NCBI GenBank assembly: GCA_024644045.1
Contig: JAHELT010000288.1
Location: forward strand, 19,859-83,858
Source: Chromatiales bacterium
Lineage (GTDB): Bacteria; Pseudomonadota; Gammaproteobacteria; JAHELT01
Direction of reading: 5' to 3'
DNA length: 64,000 nucleotides
Positions 54,814-63,181 of the stretch are shown here, in pieces. Each line of letters opens with the position of its first letter. The stretch's first letter is position 1. Under the pieces are notes generated by a model. The model searched no databases. It was not told the origin of the DNA and was given only the letters and a program-made list of their open reading frames with translations. Position numbers and translations under genes: made by a program.

Positions 54814-55128
54814 ATGGCAGCAACTATCAAGATCCGGGCCAAGGCCAAGGGCGGCGTCACGACCGTGAAAGCCCTGATGAATCACCCGATGGAGACCGGC
54901 CTGCGCAAGGACAAGAAGACCGGCAACAAGATTCCGGCACATTTCATCCAGGAAGTGGTCGCGGAACACAACGGCAAAGTCGTGATGACTGCCTACTGGG
55001 GGACGGCGATATCGAAAAACCCCTACATCTCGTTCAAGTTCGCCGGTGGCAACAAGGGCGACAAGATCAAGATCAGCTGGGTCGACAACCAGGGTCAGAG
55101 CGACAGCCGGGAAGCGACGATCAAGTAG
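54814..55128 (+). CDS. soxZ: SoxZ
   Basis: 104-aa partner of SoxY without a signal peptide, exported in complex with SoxY by the Tat route. The IgG-like domain shows the family segments TVKALMNHPMETGLRKDKKTG and WGTAISKNPYISFKF. It follows soxY by 19 bases. Confidence 0.96.
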   Translation: MAATIKIRAKAKGGVTTVKALMNHPMETGLRKDKKTGNKIPAHFIQEVVAEHNGKVVMTAYWGTAISKNPYISFKFAGGNKGDKIKISWVDNQGQSDSREATIK

Positions 55129-55152
55129 CTCGGCGCGATGAGGAGACAATCG

Positions 55153-56013
55153 ATGAAAAAAACCATGCTGCTCGTTTCTGCTGTGTGCATGCTGGCGACC
55201 GCACCGTTCGCCGCGGCGAGCACGCCGGAAGAGGACATGCAGGCGTTTCGCCAGTACTTCAAGGACCGCTATCCGAACACGCCGTTCGACGATTTTCAGA
55301 ACGGGGTCTATTCGATCGACGCCAGCCGGCGCATCGAGTGGGAGTCTATGGAAGAGTTCCCACCCTACGAAATCGGCCTCGAGATCGGACAGCAGGCGTT
55401 CGAGAAGCCGTTCGCGAACGGCAAGACCTACGCCAGCTGCTTTCGCAACGGGGGCATCAACATCCGTCAGCACTATCCCTACTTCGATGCAGCCACGGGG
55501 CAGATCAAAACCCTGGAAGGGGAGATCAACGAGTGCCGCGTCAAGAACGGTGAGAAGGCGCTGAAATTCGGCTCGGGCGAGCTGGCGGCCGTTTCCGCCT
55601 ACATGGCGAGCACCTCGAACGGCTCACGCATCAACGTCGTCATTCCGAACGACCCGCGGGCTCTCGAGTGGTACGACCGCGGCAAGCAGCACTACTACGC
55701 CAAGCGCGGGCAGCTCAACATGTCATGCGCCGACTGTCATTATCACTATGCGGGATATAATGTCCGTGCCGATCTGCTGCACCCGGCGCTGGGTGACCTC
55801 AGCCATTTCCCGGTGTACCGCAAGAAGTGGGAGGCGCGCGGCAACGGGCCGCTTGCAGGCTTCGGCACTTCGCATCGCCGGTTCAACGGTTGTAACAAAC
55901 AGGTGCGTGCAAAGGGTTACGGTGCGCAGAGCGACGAGTACAAGGCGCTCGAGTACTTTCTGACTTTCATGAGCAACGGGATACCGATCAACGCGCCCGG
56001 CGTGCGCCAGTAG
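55153..56013 (+). CDS. soxA: SoxA cytochrome c
   Basis: 286-aa catalytic subunit of SoxAX. Signal peptide MKKTMLLVSAVCMLATAPFAAA. Only one heme motif is intact, SCADCH; the N-terminal site is replaced by a disulfide-type Cys pair (YASCFRNGG and NECRVKNGEK), as in monoheme SoxA proteins. The active-site Cys is in RRFNGCNKQVRA. A GAGGAG ribosome-binding site supports ATG at 55153 rather than 55138. soxCD do not follow, consistent with sulfur deposition and Dsr-dependent oxidation. Confidence 0.95.
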   Translation: MKKTMLLVSAVCMLATAPFAAASTPEEDMQAFRQYFKDRYPNTPFDDFQNGVYSIDASRRIEWESMEEFPPYEIGLEIGQQAFEKPFANGKTYASCFRNGGINIRQHYPYFDAATGQIKTLEGEINECRVKNGEKALKFGSGELAAVSAYMASTSNGSRINVVIPNDPRALEWYDRGKQHYYAKRGQLNMSCADCHYHYAGYNVRADLLHPALGDLSHFPVYRKKWEARGNGPLAGFGTSHRRFNGCNKQVRAKGYGAQSDEYKALEYFLTFMSNGIPINAPGVRQ

Positions 56014-56033
56014 CCCGCGCACCGTTTCCAGAC

Positions 56034-56060
56034 AAAGCCCGGCATTGCCGGGCTTTTTTA
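56034..56060 (+). terminator. rho-independent terminator of the sox operon
   Basis: AAAGCCCGGC-ATT-GCCGGGCTTT stem-loop followed by a T-run, 20 bases after the soxA stop. Confidence 0.9.
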
Positions 56061-56093
56061 TGGTCTGCGGATCAACGGGGTCAAAAAAAGGGG

Positions 56094-56147
56094 AAAAAGG
56101 GGACAGGTTTATTTAAAGTAGCCTTTAAATAAACCTGTCCCCTTTTT
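56094..56147. repeat. perfect 25-bp inverted repeat with GGGGACAGGTTTATTT arms
   Basis: Two perfect 25-base arms (56094-56118 and 56123-56147) around a TAGC loop; the arms contain GGGGACAGGTTTATTTAAA. It lies between the convergent sox and dsr operons, 34 bases before the end of the minus-strand hydroxylase gene. GGGGACAGG-type palindromes are widespread REP-like elements of proteobacteria. It could also act as a bidirectional terminator, since the arms end in A- and T-runs. Confidence 0.9.
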
Positions 56148-56181
56148 TCTCTTTTTTCTTAGGTCTGCTACCTGCCTCCTG

Positions 56182-56853
56182 CTATAGCTCGGCCCAGCGG
56201 CGCATGAGATTGGCGTAAACGGCGTCGATGCGGTCCAGAGCATCTCTGGATGCCTTCTCCTGGCGCAACAACTCCCGCGTCTGGCTGATTTCGAACAGCA
56301 GACGTCTGCACTCGAGGTCGCGGACCAGGCTCTGAATCCAGGTGACCGCGACCAGCCGCTCGCCGGCGCTGACCATATCGACCCGGTGCGTGAACGACGC
56401 GGGGTAAAGCACCGCATCGCCGGCATCGAGCTTCACGCTGCGCTCGCCGAACTCGGCGTCAATCACGAGTTCGCCGCCGGTGTAGTCCGCCGGGTCGCTG
56501 AGAAACAGTGTCACGGCGATGTCTGAACGGTACGGCTGGCCGGCCCCCATCAGTGGGTTGTCGATGTGCGTCCCGTAGCCCTGGTTCGGGCGATAGCGGG
56601 CATAGATCGGTGTGGCCACGTGGCGCGGCAGCGCGCCTGCGCGATAGCGCGGATGGCGCACGAGATTGCCCATGACAATGTCGTTGAGCGCTTCCAGGTG
56701 GGCGTCGTCGCGCGCGACTTCGTCGTTATTTTTCACCGATCCTGCGTGCGGTTCCGCACTGGCGCTGCCGTCCACGTAGGTGCATGCGGCGAGCATCTTC
56801 CGCACCTTTTCCAGCTCGGTCCGGCCGAGCACGTGAGGAATTTCAATCAGCAT
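56182..56853 (-). CDS. PKHD-type Fe(II)/2-oxoglutarate hydroxylase
   Basis: 223-aa member of the PiuC/PKHD-type hydroxylase family. Iron ligands are visible as H-x-D (GTHIDNPLM) and a later His (SFTHRVDMVS), with an Arg nearby for 2-oxoglutarate. It lies immediately downstream of dsrR (20 bases) on the same strand and may be co-transcribed with dsr, although it is not a standard dsr gene. The substrate is unknown; family members are often iron-related. Confidence 0.88.
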   Translation of the reverse strand: MLIEIPHVLGRTELEKVRKMLAACTYVDGSASAEPHAGSVKNNDEVARDDAHLEALNDIVMGNLVRHPRYRAGALPRHVATPIYARYRPNQGYGTHIDNPLMGAGQPYRSDIAVTLFLSDPADYTGGELVIDAEFGERSVKLDAGDAVLYPASFTHRVDMVSAGERLVAVTWIQSLVRDLECRRLLFEISQTRELLRQEKASRDALDRIDAVYANLMRRWAEL

Positions 56854-56872
56854 CGGCCGCGGGCGCTCGCGC

Positions 56873-57181
56873 TCACGCCGGCGCGTAGTTCGGATCTTTC
56901 GGATTCAGGAACACGAAAGCCATTTCGCCCGAGTCGAGCTGCACGTAGTCCACGACCAGTTCGTGCGTCCACTCGGCGCTGCTTCGCGCTACCACGATCG
57001 CAATGCCTTCGCTCTCGAATTTGAGGTCGTCTTCGCCGCCCACGTCGTCGAAGCCCATGGCGTAATGCAGCGTCCCGTCGTCGCGTTTTTCCACGGCGAT
57101 GCGCAGCGGCAGGCCCAGCGCATCGGCCTGACCAGCCGATTCACGGATCTGCGCGGCGGCCGCCGGTGTCAGCTCAGCCAT
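56873..57181 (-). CDS. dsrR: DsrR, A-type scaffold-like protein
   Basis: 102-aa protein with the IscA-like fold but with no cysteine at all, as in DsrR of Allochromatium, which lacks the Fe-S-binding thiols. DsrR has been implicated in post-transcriptional control of the dsr genes. The ATG overlaps the 3' end of dsrN by 8 bases. The position after dsrN matches the A. vinosum order. Confidence 0.88.
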   Translation of the reverse strand: MAELTPAAAAQIRESAGQADALGLPLRIAVEKRDDGTLHYAMGFDDVGGEDDLKFESEGIAIVVARSSAEWTHELVVDYVQLDSGEMAFVFLNPKDPNYAPA

Positions 57182-58571
57182 GCTGCGGTCTCGCATGCGG
57201 CTTCGGACGCTGGTGTTCGATGAACTGTACGAATCCGGTGGTCCAGGGGGATTGCGCGGTGTGCCGCAGGTGTGTGTAGCTGGCGAGCGTGTTGCGGTAA
57301 ACGACGCCGTCCCTTGCCCCGTCAATGCCGTGCCCGCGCAGTACGCGGTAAGCAAAGACGATCTCGGAACCGATGTTCTCGACCTTCGAGTAGTGGAACT
57401 CGTGCGCGTTCACCGTCGTTGCCGGCGGTTGCACGACCGACCAGGGCGAGTGTCCGGTGGTCTCGAGCCTGACGTAACCGCGGCCCTGCGGCCGATCGAG
57501 CATCACGCAGTCGAGCGGCAGGGCGCCAACCATCTCGGCCGTTTTGCCGCGCCAAGACAGCGTTCGCGCCAGGTACATCAAGCCGCCGCATTCGGCGTAG
57601 ACCGGAAGTCCAGCCTCGACCCTGCGTTTGATCTGGGCCCGCAGCGATGCGTTGTCGTGCAGCGCGTCGAGTTGCGTTTCGGGAAAGCCGCCGCCGATAA
57701 ACAGCCCGTCGACCGGGGGTAAGTCGGGTTGCGAGAGCGCGTCGATGAACACCAGCTCCGCACCTGCCGTGGACAGGTTTTCCAGATCGTCGGCGTAGTA
57801 GAAGCCGAATGCGCGGTCGCGCAGTACCCCCAGGCGCACGCGCGCAGACCGCGTGCCGCGAGGCTGTGGACTGAGCGGCGCCGCTATCCGCTCGACGGCG
57901 CCGGCCGCAGCGTGCACGGCATCGAGGTCGAGGGATGTTTCGACCAGCTCGCGAATCGCGCGGATGCGCGCGTCGACCGCCTGTGTCTCGTTCACGGGGG
58001 TCAGCCCCAGGTGGCGTTCATGGATCTCGAACACCGCGTTACGGGGCACGCTGCCGAGCACGGGAATGTCGGTGTAGGCTTTGACGGCGGCGTCCAGTTT
58101 CGCGGCATGCCGGGCGCCGCCGGTCAGATTCAACACCACGCCTGCGATGCGCACGGCGCGGTCGAAGCCCTGGATGCCCTGCAGCAGGGCGGCGATACCG
58201 CGGGTCATGCCGTTGCAGTCGACAACCAGAAGCACCGGGCTCGCCAGCCGTCTGGCCAGCGCGGCGTTGCTGTCGCTGCCATCCAGCGCTACCCCGTCGT
58301 GCAGGCCCTTGGTGCCCTCGATCAGCGAAATGTCCGCAGTCTCGCCGCGTGCATACATAGCATCGATCTCCGGGTCGCTCATGGTGTTGAAGTCGAGGTT
58401 GTAGCATGCCCGGCCGGCCGCGGCCGACAACCACATGGCGTCGATGTAGTCGGGCCCTTTCTTGAACGGTTGCACGGCGAGCCCGCGCGCCCGCAACGCC
58501 GCGCTCAGCCCGATAGCGATTACGGTTTTCCCCGAGGATTTGCGGGCGCCGGAAACGTAGAGTCGGGCCAT
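57174..58571 (-). CDS. dsrN: DsrN, siroheme amidase (cobyrinate diamide synthase-like)
   Basis: 465-aa protein with an N-terminal P-loop ATPase domain (YVSGARKSSGKTVIAIGL) and a C-terminal glutamine-amidotransferase domain with the catalytic Cys in VYAECGGLMYLA. DsrN amidates siroheme to the form used by DsrAB sulfite reductase. It follows dsrP and overlaps dsrR. dsrAB themselves lie beyond the right edge. Confidence 0.94.
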   Translation of the reverse strand: MARLYVSGARKSSGKTVIAIGLSAALRARGLAVQPFKKGPDYIDAMWLSAAAGRACYNLDFNTMSDPEIDAMYARGETADISLIEGTKGLHDGVALDGSDSNAALARRLASPVLLVVDCNGMTRGIAALLQGIQGFDRAVRIAGVVLNLTGGARHAAKLDAAVKAYTDIPVLGSVPRNAVFEIHERHLGLTPVNETQAVDARIRAIRELVETSLDLDAVHAAAGAVERIAAPLSPQPRGTRSARVRLGVLRDRAFGFYYADDLENLSTAGAELVFIDALSQPDLPPVDGLFIGGGFPETQLDALHDNASLRAQIKRRVEAGLPVYAECGGLMYLARTLSWRGKTAEMVGALPLDCVMLDRPQGRGYVRLETTGHSPWSVVQPPATTVNAHEFHYSKVENIGSEIVFAYRVLRGHGIDGARDGVVYRNTLASYTHLRHTAQSPWTTGFVQFIEHQRPKPHARPQHG

Positions 58572-58587
58572 GCCGGCCGGCTGCGCG

Positions 58588-59799
58588 TCAGGTCCGCGCC
58601 GTGACGCTGTCGCCCGCGGCGAGGCGCAGCCTTTCCGGCACGATCGGCAACACCCGCACCGTGAGCGTGACGATCAGTGCCGCAAGCGCAATGCCGCCAG
58701 CCGCGAGCAGGTACTCGTTGAGCGTAGCCGAATAGCGGCCGGTCTCGCCGTCGAAAAACGTGCTCGATACCTCGTAGCCCGGGAACAGCATCAGCGGGTA
58801 GGCCTGTCCGCCGATGATAATGACGTACAGCTGAGTCAGCCCGCCAAGCACGATCAGGCACGCCGCGACGAAACAGGCGGCGGGTGAGCGCGACAAACGC
58901 GGTGTCCACAGCAGCACCAGGGGCACGAGACTGCCCAGCGTCACCTGACCGGCCCAGAAGAGCAACGCGTAAGGATCGCCGTCGACCAGCAGGAAACGCA
59001 CGACGCCACCGTGCTCTGCCGCGTACAGGTTGGTCAGGTGAAAGGCGGCGACGAAGTACAGGACCACAACGACGAAGATGGACATCAGCCTGGCCTGGCG
59101 TGCCAGGATGTCCGGATCGAGGGGGCGGGCGCTGGCGCGGGCGACCGCGAGCAGCGTAATCAGAAAGGCTGCCGTGCCGAACGCGAACGACATGGCGACG
59201 AACAGCGGTGCCATGACGGCCGCATCGTAGGCTTCGCGCGCAATCAGGAATCCAAAAATAGATCCGGTGCCCGAGGTCAGGGTCAGACGCCATGCGAAAG
59301 CGGCAAAACCGACGGGTTTGCTGTAGCGCTGGAAACGCCGCTCCATCATGAACCAGACGTAGATACCGGCAATCACGACGAAACCGGTGTAGAGAATGAT
59401 GTTCCACGCGAATATCGATCTGAAATTATAGTAGGTCATGGCGACGATCAGCCGGTCCGGGCGCCCCAGATCGAGCACCAGAATGGTCAGTCCGCCCAGC
59501 AGCAGCGCGATCGCGAGTATCGCGGACAGGCGGGCGAGCGGCTGGTAGGCCACGCGCCCGAATACCGAGTTCAGCGAGGCTACGTTCAACGCACCGGAAG
59601 CAGCGACGATCAGGAACACGGCGAACACGTGAGGTATGCCCCACACGATCTGGTTGTTCATCCCGGTGATGTGGTGACCTTCGGATTCCATGGTGTGCGC
59701 CGCCCACAGCCCCGCCAGCAGCACGCCGCCGAGGGCCACCACAAGAATCCGAAACCCCGCACTGCGCGGGCCGATCACCGAAAACGCACCCGGCCGCAT
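58588..59799 (-). CDS. dsrP: DsrP, NrfD-like quinone-interacting membrane subunit
   Basis: 403-aa polytopic inner-membrane protein of the NrfD/PsrC family (about ten helices), part of the DsrMKJOP complex exchanging electrons with the quinone pool. ATG at 59799 overlaps the dsrO stop (TGATG), giving translational coupling. Conserved polar residues appear in the LDLGRPDRL segment. Confidence 0.95.
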   Translation of the reverse strand: MRPGAFSVIGPRSAGFRILVVALGGVLLAGLWAAHTMESEGHHITGMNNQIVWGIPHVFAVFLIVAASGALNVASLNSVFGRVAYQPLARLSAILAIALLLGGLTILVLDLGRPDRLIVAMTYYNFRSIFAWNIILYTGFVVIAGIYVWFMMERRFQRYSKPVGFAAFAWRLTLTSGTGSIFGFLIAREAYDAAVMAPLFVAMSFAFGTAAFLITLLAVARASARPLDPDILARQARLMSIFVVVVLYFVAAFHLTNLYAAEHGGVVRFLLVDGDPYALLFWAGQVTLGSLVPLVLLWTPRLSRSPAACFVAACLIVLGGLTQLYVIIIGGQAYPLMLFPGYEVSSTFFDGETGRYSATLNEYLLAAGGIALAALIVTLTVRVLPIVPERLRLAAGDSVTART

Positions 59800-60560
59800 C
59801 ACGATGGCATTCTCTGGTAGCGCACACCGGTGTTCAGCCCGAGGTCCGCGCGGATCTCCCGGGCGCCTTCGCTGCGCAACCGTGTTGCGATGACACTGGT
59901 AGCATCGTTGAGATCGCCGAATACGATGGCGTGGTGGCCTTCCTCGACGCACGCTTCCGCGCACGCGGGGACGGCGTCCTGGCCGGAGCGGTCGACGCGG
60001 TGAACGCACAACGTGCAACTCTCGACCGTGCCTTTACCGCGCGGCGCGTGCGCCAGCTGGTCGCGCAGCGTCTCGTGGATGAAGGAGCGCGCCTTGTAGG
60101 GGCAAGCCATCATGCAGTAGCGGCAGCCGATACAAATGTGCTTGTCGACCAGCACGATGCCGTCGGCACGCTTGAACGATGCCCCGGTCGGGCACACGTC
60201 GACGCACGGCGGTGCATCGCAGTGCTGGCACAGCATGGGCAGCGAGTGCGCGTGTCCAGTAGTCCGATGACGGAGATTCAGTTTGCGGATCCACTGAGCG
60301 TCGGTGGCGGGGCGGTCCTTGCCGACGAGACCATGCTCTTCATTGCAGCCGCGGACACACGCATCGCAACTCTCGGCGCATTGGCTCGTGTCGATCAGCA
60401 ACCCCCAGCGCCGCGCGCCGCTGACCGCCTCGTCGGGGGCTTTGGCCGCTGCAAGCTCGACCAGCAGCGCACCCGGCGCGGCGCTGGCGCCAAGCACCAC
60501 GCCAAGGCCTTTGAGAAACCGCCGGCGCGCACGATCGGCGAACGGCGTGGCGGCGGTCAC
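59799..60560 (-). CDS. dsrO: DsrO, periplasmic iron-sulfur subunit
   Basis: 253-aa ferredoxin-like protein with a Tat signal (RARRRFLKGLGVVLG) and 4Fe-4S motifs: CAESCDACVRGC, CQHCDAPPCVDVCP, CIGCRYCMMACP and CTLCVHRV...CAEAC. The start is GTG at 60560, overlapping the dsrJ stop (GTGA). It passes electrons between DsrJ and DsrP. Confidence 0.95.
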   Translation of the reverse strand: MTAATPFADRARRRFLKGLGVVLGASAAPGALLVELAAAKAPDEAVSGARRWGLLIDTSQCAESCDACVRGCNEEHGLVGKDRPATDAQWIRKLNLRHRTTGHAHSLPMLCQHCDAPPCVDVCPTGASFKRADGIVLVDKHICIGCRYCMMACPYKARSFIHETLRDQLAHAPRGKGTVESCTLCVHRVDRSGQDAVPACAEACVEEGHHAIVFGDLNDATSVIATRLRSEGAREIRADLGLNTGVRYQRMPS

Positions 60561-61048
60561 GGCAGCTGCTCCGCGTGCCGCACCGACGGCAGGCCGGGAA
60601 GCCCAGCCGCGCGCGCAAGCTGGCTCAACGTTGTGGGTGATCGTTCTGCCGCGGGGGCCTGATTCGCGGGCCGATCGGCGTGGCACTCGAAGCAGTCGAT
60701 GCGCACTGCCGCAAAGCTGTGACAGCGCGTGCAGAAGTGCTCCGGGTCATCGAAGCGTGCCAGCTGTCCGTCGTCACGCTTGACGGCATGGCAGTCGATG
60801 CAACCGACAAAGCTGTGCCTGCTGGTGCGTATACCCCGGTGCACGGTTTCGTCGCGCTGATGGAGAATGAACTCCATGTGGTTGCGGCGCATGACCTCGG
60901 TCGGTTCGACGCAGGCATCTCCTCGGCCCCTTGCGGGAACCGGCACCAGCGAGACTTCCGCCGCCGCGCCGCCGGCCGACAACACGGCCGCAAGCACGAG
61001 CGCCGTGGCCGCGAACCTTCGACCTCCGGTGAACGGGTGTCCGTTCAT
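60557..61048 (-). CDS. dsrJ: DsrJ, triheme cytochrome c
   Basis: 163-aa periplasmic cytochrome with a signal-type N-terminus (FAATALVLAAVLSAGGAAA) and three heme motifs: CIDCH, CTRCH and CFECH. DsrJ is the periplasmic heme subunit of DsrMKJOP, with one heme of unusual His/Cys ligation in homologues; the extra Cys in RGDACVEP is a candidate ligand. Start ATG at 61048 is preferred over one 14 codons upstream. Confidence 0.95.
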   Translation of the reverse strand: MNGHPFTGGRRFAATALVLAAVLSAGGAAAEVSLVPVPARGRGDACVEPTEVMRRNHMEFILHQRDETVHRGIRTSRHSFVGCIDCHAVKRDDGQLARFDDPEHFCTRCHSFAAVRIDCFECHADRPANQAPAAERSPTTLSQLARAAGLPGLPSVRHAEQLP

Positions 61049-61140
61049 CGCTGCCCGCGGGACGCAGGCGACACAGGCAGGTACCGCCATGCATCAACAA
61101 CGCGTTGAAAAGTCACAGGATGTGCCTTTTCAACACGCGC

Positions 61141-63108
61141 CTAGTGATCACCCAGCGCCATGTCGATGTAGCCTGAGGGGCAGACATCGGCACAGATGTG
61201 GCAGCCGATGCAGCGGCTGTAGTCGGTGTCCACGTAGCGGCCGGTCGTGGACTGGTCCTTCTTGACACGGAACACCGCATCCTGCGGGCAGAAAATCACG
61301 CAGTTGTCGCATTCGATGCACATCCCGCAGCTCATGCAACGGTTGGCTTCGGCAATTGCCTGCTCTTCGCTGAGACAGCGCACGCGCTCCTCGAAGTGGC
61401 CGAGCACCCGCTCGGCATCCGGCCCGTGCGATTCGCGCTTAATGCGTGCCGTGTACTGGAAGTGCGCCAGATAGAGTCGGTCGGAGGGAATGATCTCCTG
61501 CGCGGAACGGTCCTCGTAGTTGTGGATCGCCCAGTTGCCGCTGTCGGTGCCGCGCAGGTCGGGCGTTACGGTGGCCGGCTCGAACGCGGTAGGCGCAAGT
61601 TCCGCCTCTTTCAGCTTCTCCAGCAGATTGAAGTGGTGCACGTCCACTTTGGGTCGCTGGCGCAGCTGGTCCACGCCGCGCAGGTAGCGATCGACGGTGG
61701 TCGAGGCCACCGAGGCCTGGCCGATCGCGGTGGTCAGCAGGTGCGGGCGGATAATGTCGCCTGCGGCAAAATGGCCCGGTCGTTCGGCCACCTGATACAG
61801 CTTGTCGGTATCGATCAGCCCGCGTCCGTTGTCGAACTCCTCGAGCCCACGCAGATCCCCGCCCTGGCCGATCGCCGCTACGATCAGATCGGCCTCGAGC
61901 TCGAACTCACTGCCGTCGACCGGCACCGGGCGGCCGTCCTCCAGGGTGCACTTCGCCATCTTGAGCGCCCGCGCGCGGCCATTATCGTTCAGCAGCACTT
62001 CGACCGGCATCACGCCGTTCAGGATGGTCACGCCCTCGCGCAAGGCGTCGTCCACCTCGTGCTCGGTTGCGGTCATGGCCGGACGTTCGAACAGCGCGGT
62101 CAGCGTGACCTCGGCGCCTTCACGCGCCGCCGCATAGGCGGCATCGTGTGCCACGTAACCGCCGATCACCGCTTCCGGGCGGTCCTTGGGATTGATCTTG
62201 TCGATTTTGCCCAGCCGCCGGGCGACCGACACCACGTCGATCGACGTGTCTCCGCCGCCCACGCACACCACCTTGTCCACCCCCACCTGCAGCGCGCCGG
62301 TGTTGAACGCTTCGAGGAACTCCACCCCGGACACACAGTTCGGCGCATCCGCTCCCGGCACCGGCAGCGGGCGGCCGGATTTGCAGCCGATGGCCCACAG
62401 GATCGCGTCGAACTCGTCTTCCAGCGATTTGACCGGGACATCGCGCCCCACGCGGGTGTTCAAACGCAGCTCGATACCGCCCATGTCCAGGATGCGCTGG
62501 ATCTCCCGGTCCAGGAAAGCGCGCGGGGTGCGATAACCGGGGATCCCGTAGCGGAACATCCCGCCGAGGTCCGCATGGTCGTCGAAGATCACGCTGGCGT
62601 GCCCGAGCCGGCGCAGATGGTAGGCGCCGGAAAGCCCGGCGGGGCCGCCGCCGACGATCGCCACGCGCTTTCCGGACAGCGGCATGCTGTTGTCGAAAGA
62701 GAAGCCCTGCTCGGACGCGGTATCGCCGATCCATTGTTCGACCGCGTTGATACCGACGAAGTCCTCGACGTTGTTGCGGTTGCAGCCGTCCTCGCACGGT
62801 GCGGGACACACCCGCCCCATCATGGAGGGAAACGGATTGGCGTCCGTCGAGCGGCGAAACGCGTATTCCGCCATGGAGACACCCTCGGGCGGTTTCTCGA
62901 TGCCGCGCACGATGTCCAGCCAGCCCCGGATGTCTTCGCCGGAGGGGCAGCTGCCTTGACACGGCGGAGTACGATGTACGTACGTCGGGCACTTGTAAGA
63001 GTGATCGGCCTCGAAGATCTGCTGTGCGAAGCTGGGCCACTCGTGGTCGCCTTCGCGATACTTGCGAAACGTTAGTTTTCCTTCCATCTGGTCGCTTGAA
63101 GTGCCCAT
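61141..63108 (-). CDS. dsrL: DsrL, iron-sulfur flavoprotein NAD(P)H oxidoreductase
   Basis: 655-aa GltD-like oxidoreductase. N-terminal Fe-S region (CPTYVHRTPPCQGSCPSGEDI ... CPAPCEDGC), FAD site VAIVGGGPAGLSGAYHL, NAD(P) site VVCVGGGDTSIDVVSVARRLG, and two C-terminal 4Fe-4S clusters (CMSCGMCIECDNCVIFCP and CIGCHICADVCPSG). DsrL interacts with DsrAB in oxidative sulfur metabolism and is the hallmark of the sulfur-oxidising direction. It is placed between dsrK and dsrJ, as in Allochromatium. Confidence 0.96.
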   Translation of the reverse strand: MGTSSDQMEGKLTFRKYREGDHEWPSFAQQIFEADHSYKCPTYVHRTPPCQGSCPSGEDIRGWLDIVRGIEKPPEGVSMAEYAFRRSTDANPFPSMMGRVCPAPCEDGCNRNNVEDFVGINAVEQWIGDTASEQGFSFDNSMPLSGKRVAIVGGGPAGLSGAYHLRRLGHASVIFDDHADLGGMFRYGIPGYRTPRAFLDREIQRILDMGGIELRLNTRVGRDVPVKSLEDEFDAILWAIGCKSGRPLPVPGADAPNCVSGVEFLEAFNTGALQVGVDKVVCVGGGDTSIDVVSVARRLGKIDKINPKDRPEAVIGGYVAHDAAYAAAREGAEVTLTALFERPAMTATEHEVDDALREGVTILNGVMPVEVLLNDNGRARALKMAKCTLEDGRPVPVDGSEFELEADLIVAAIGQGGDLRGLEEFDNGRGLIDTDKLYQVAERPGHFAAGDIIRPHLLTTAIGQASVASTTVDRYLRGVDQLRQRPKVDVHHFNLLEKLKEAELAPTAFEPATVTPDLRGTDSGNWAIHNYEDRSAQEIIPSDRLYLAHFQYTARIKRESHGPDAERVLGHFEERVRCLSEEQAIAEANRCMSCGMCIECDNCVIFCPQDAVFRVKKDQSTTGRYVDTDYSRCIGCHICADVCPSGYIDMALGDH

Positions 63109-63181
63109 CGTTCCTCCGCTCGAATTTACCGAATGCTAGAAAACCTGCCGCGCTGCCGCCCGCTCGAGGACGCGGTTCCGC

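Noticed and set aside
61198..63075. Long plus-strand open frame of about 625 codons opposite dsrL
   Set aside because: Antisense shadow of a clear dsrL gene; the product is low-complexity His/Arg/Ala-rich, an artefact of high GC.
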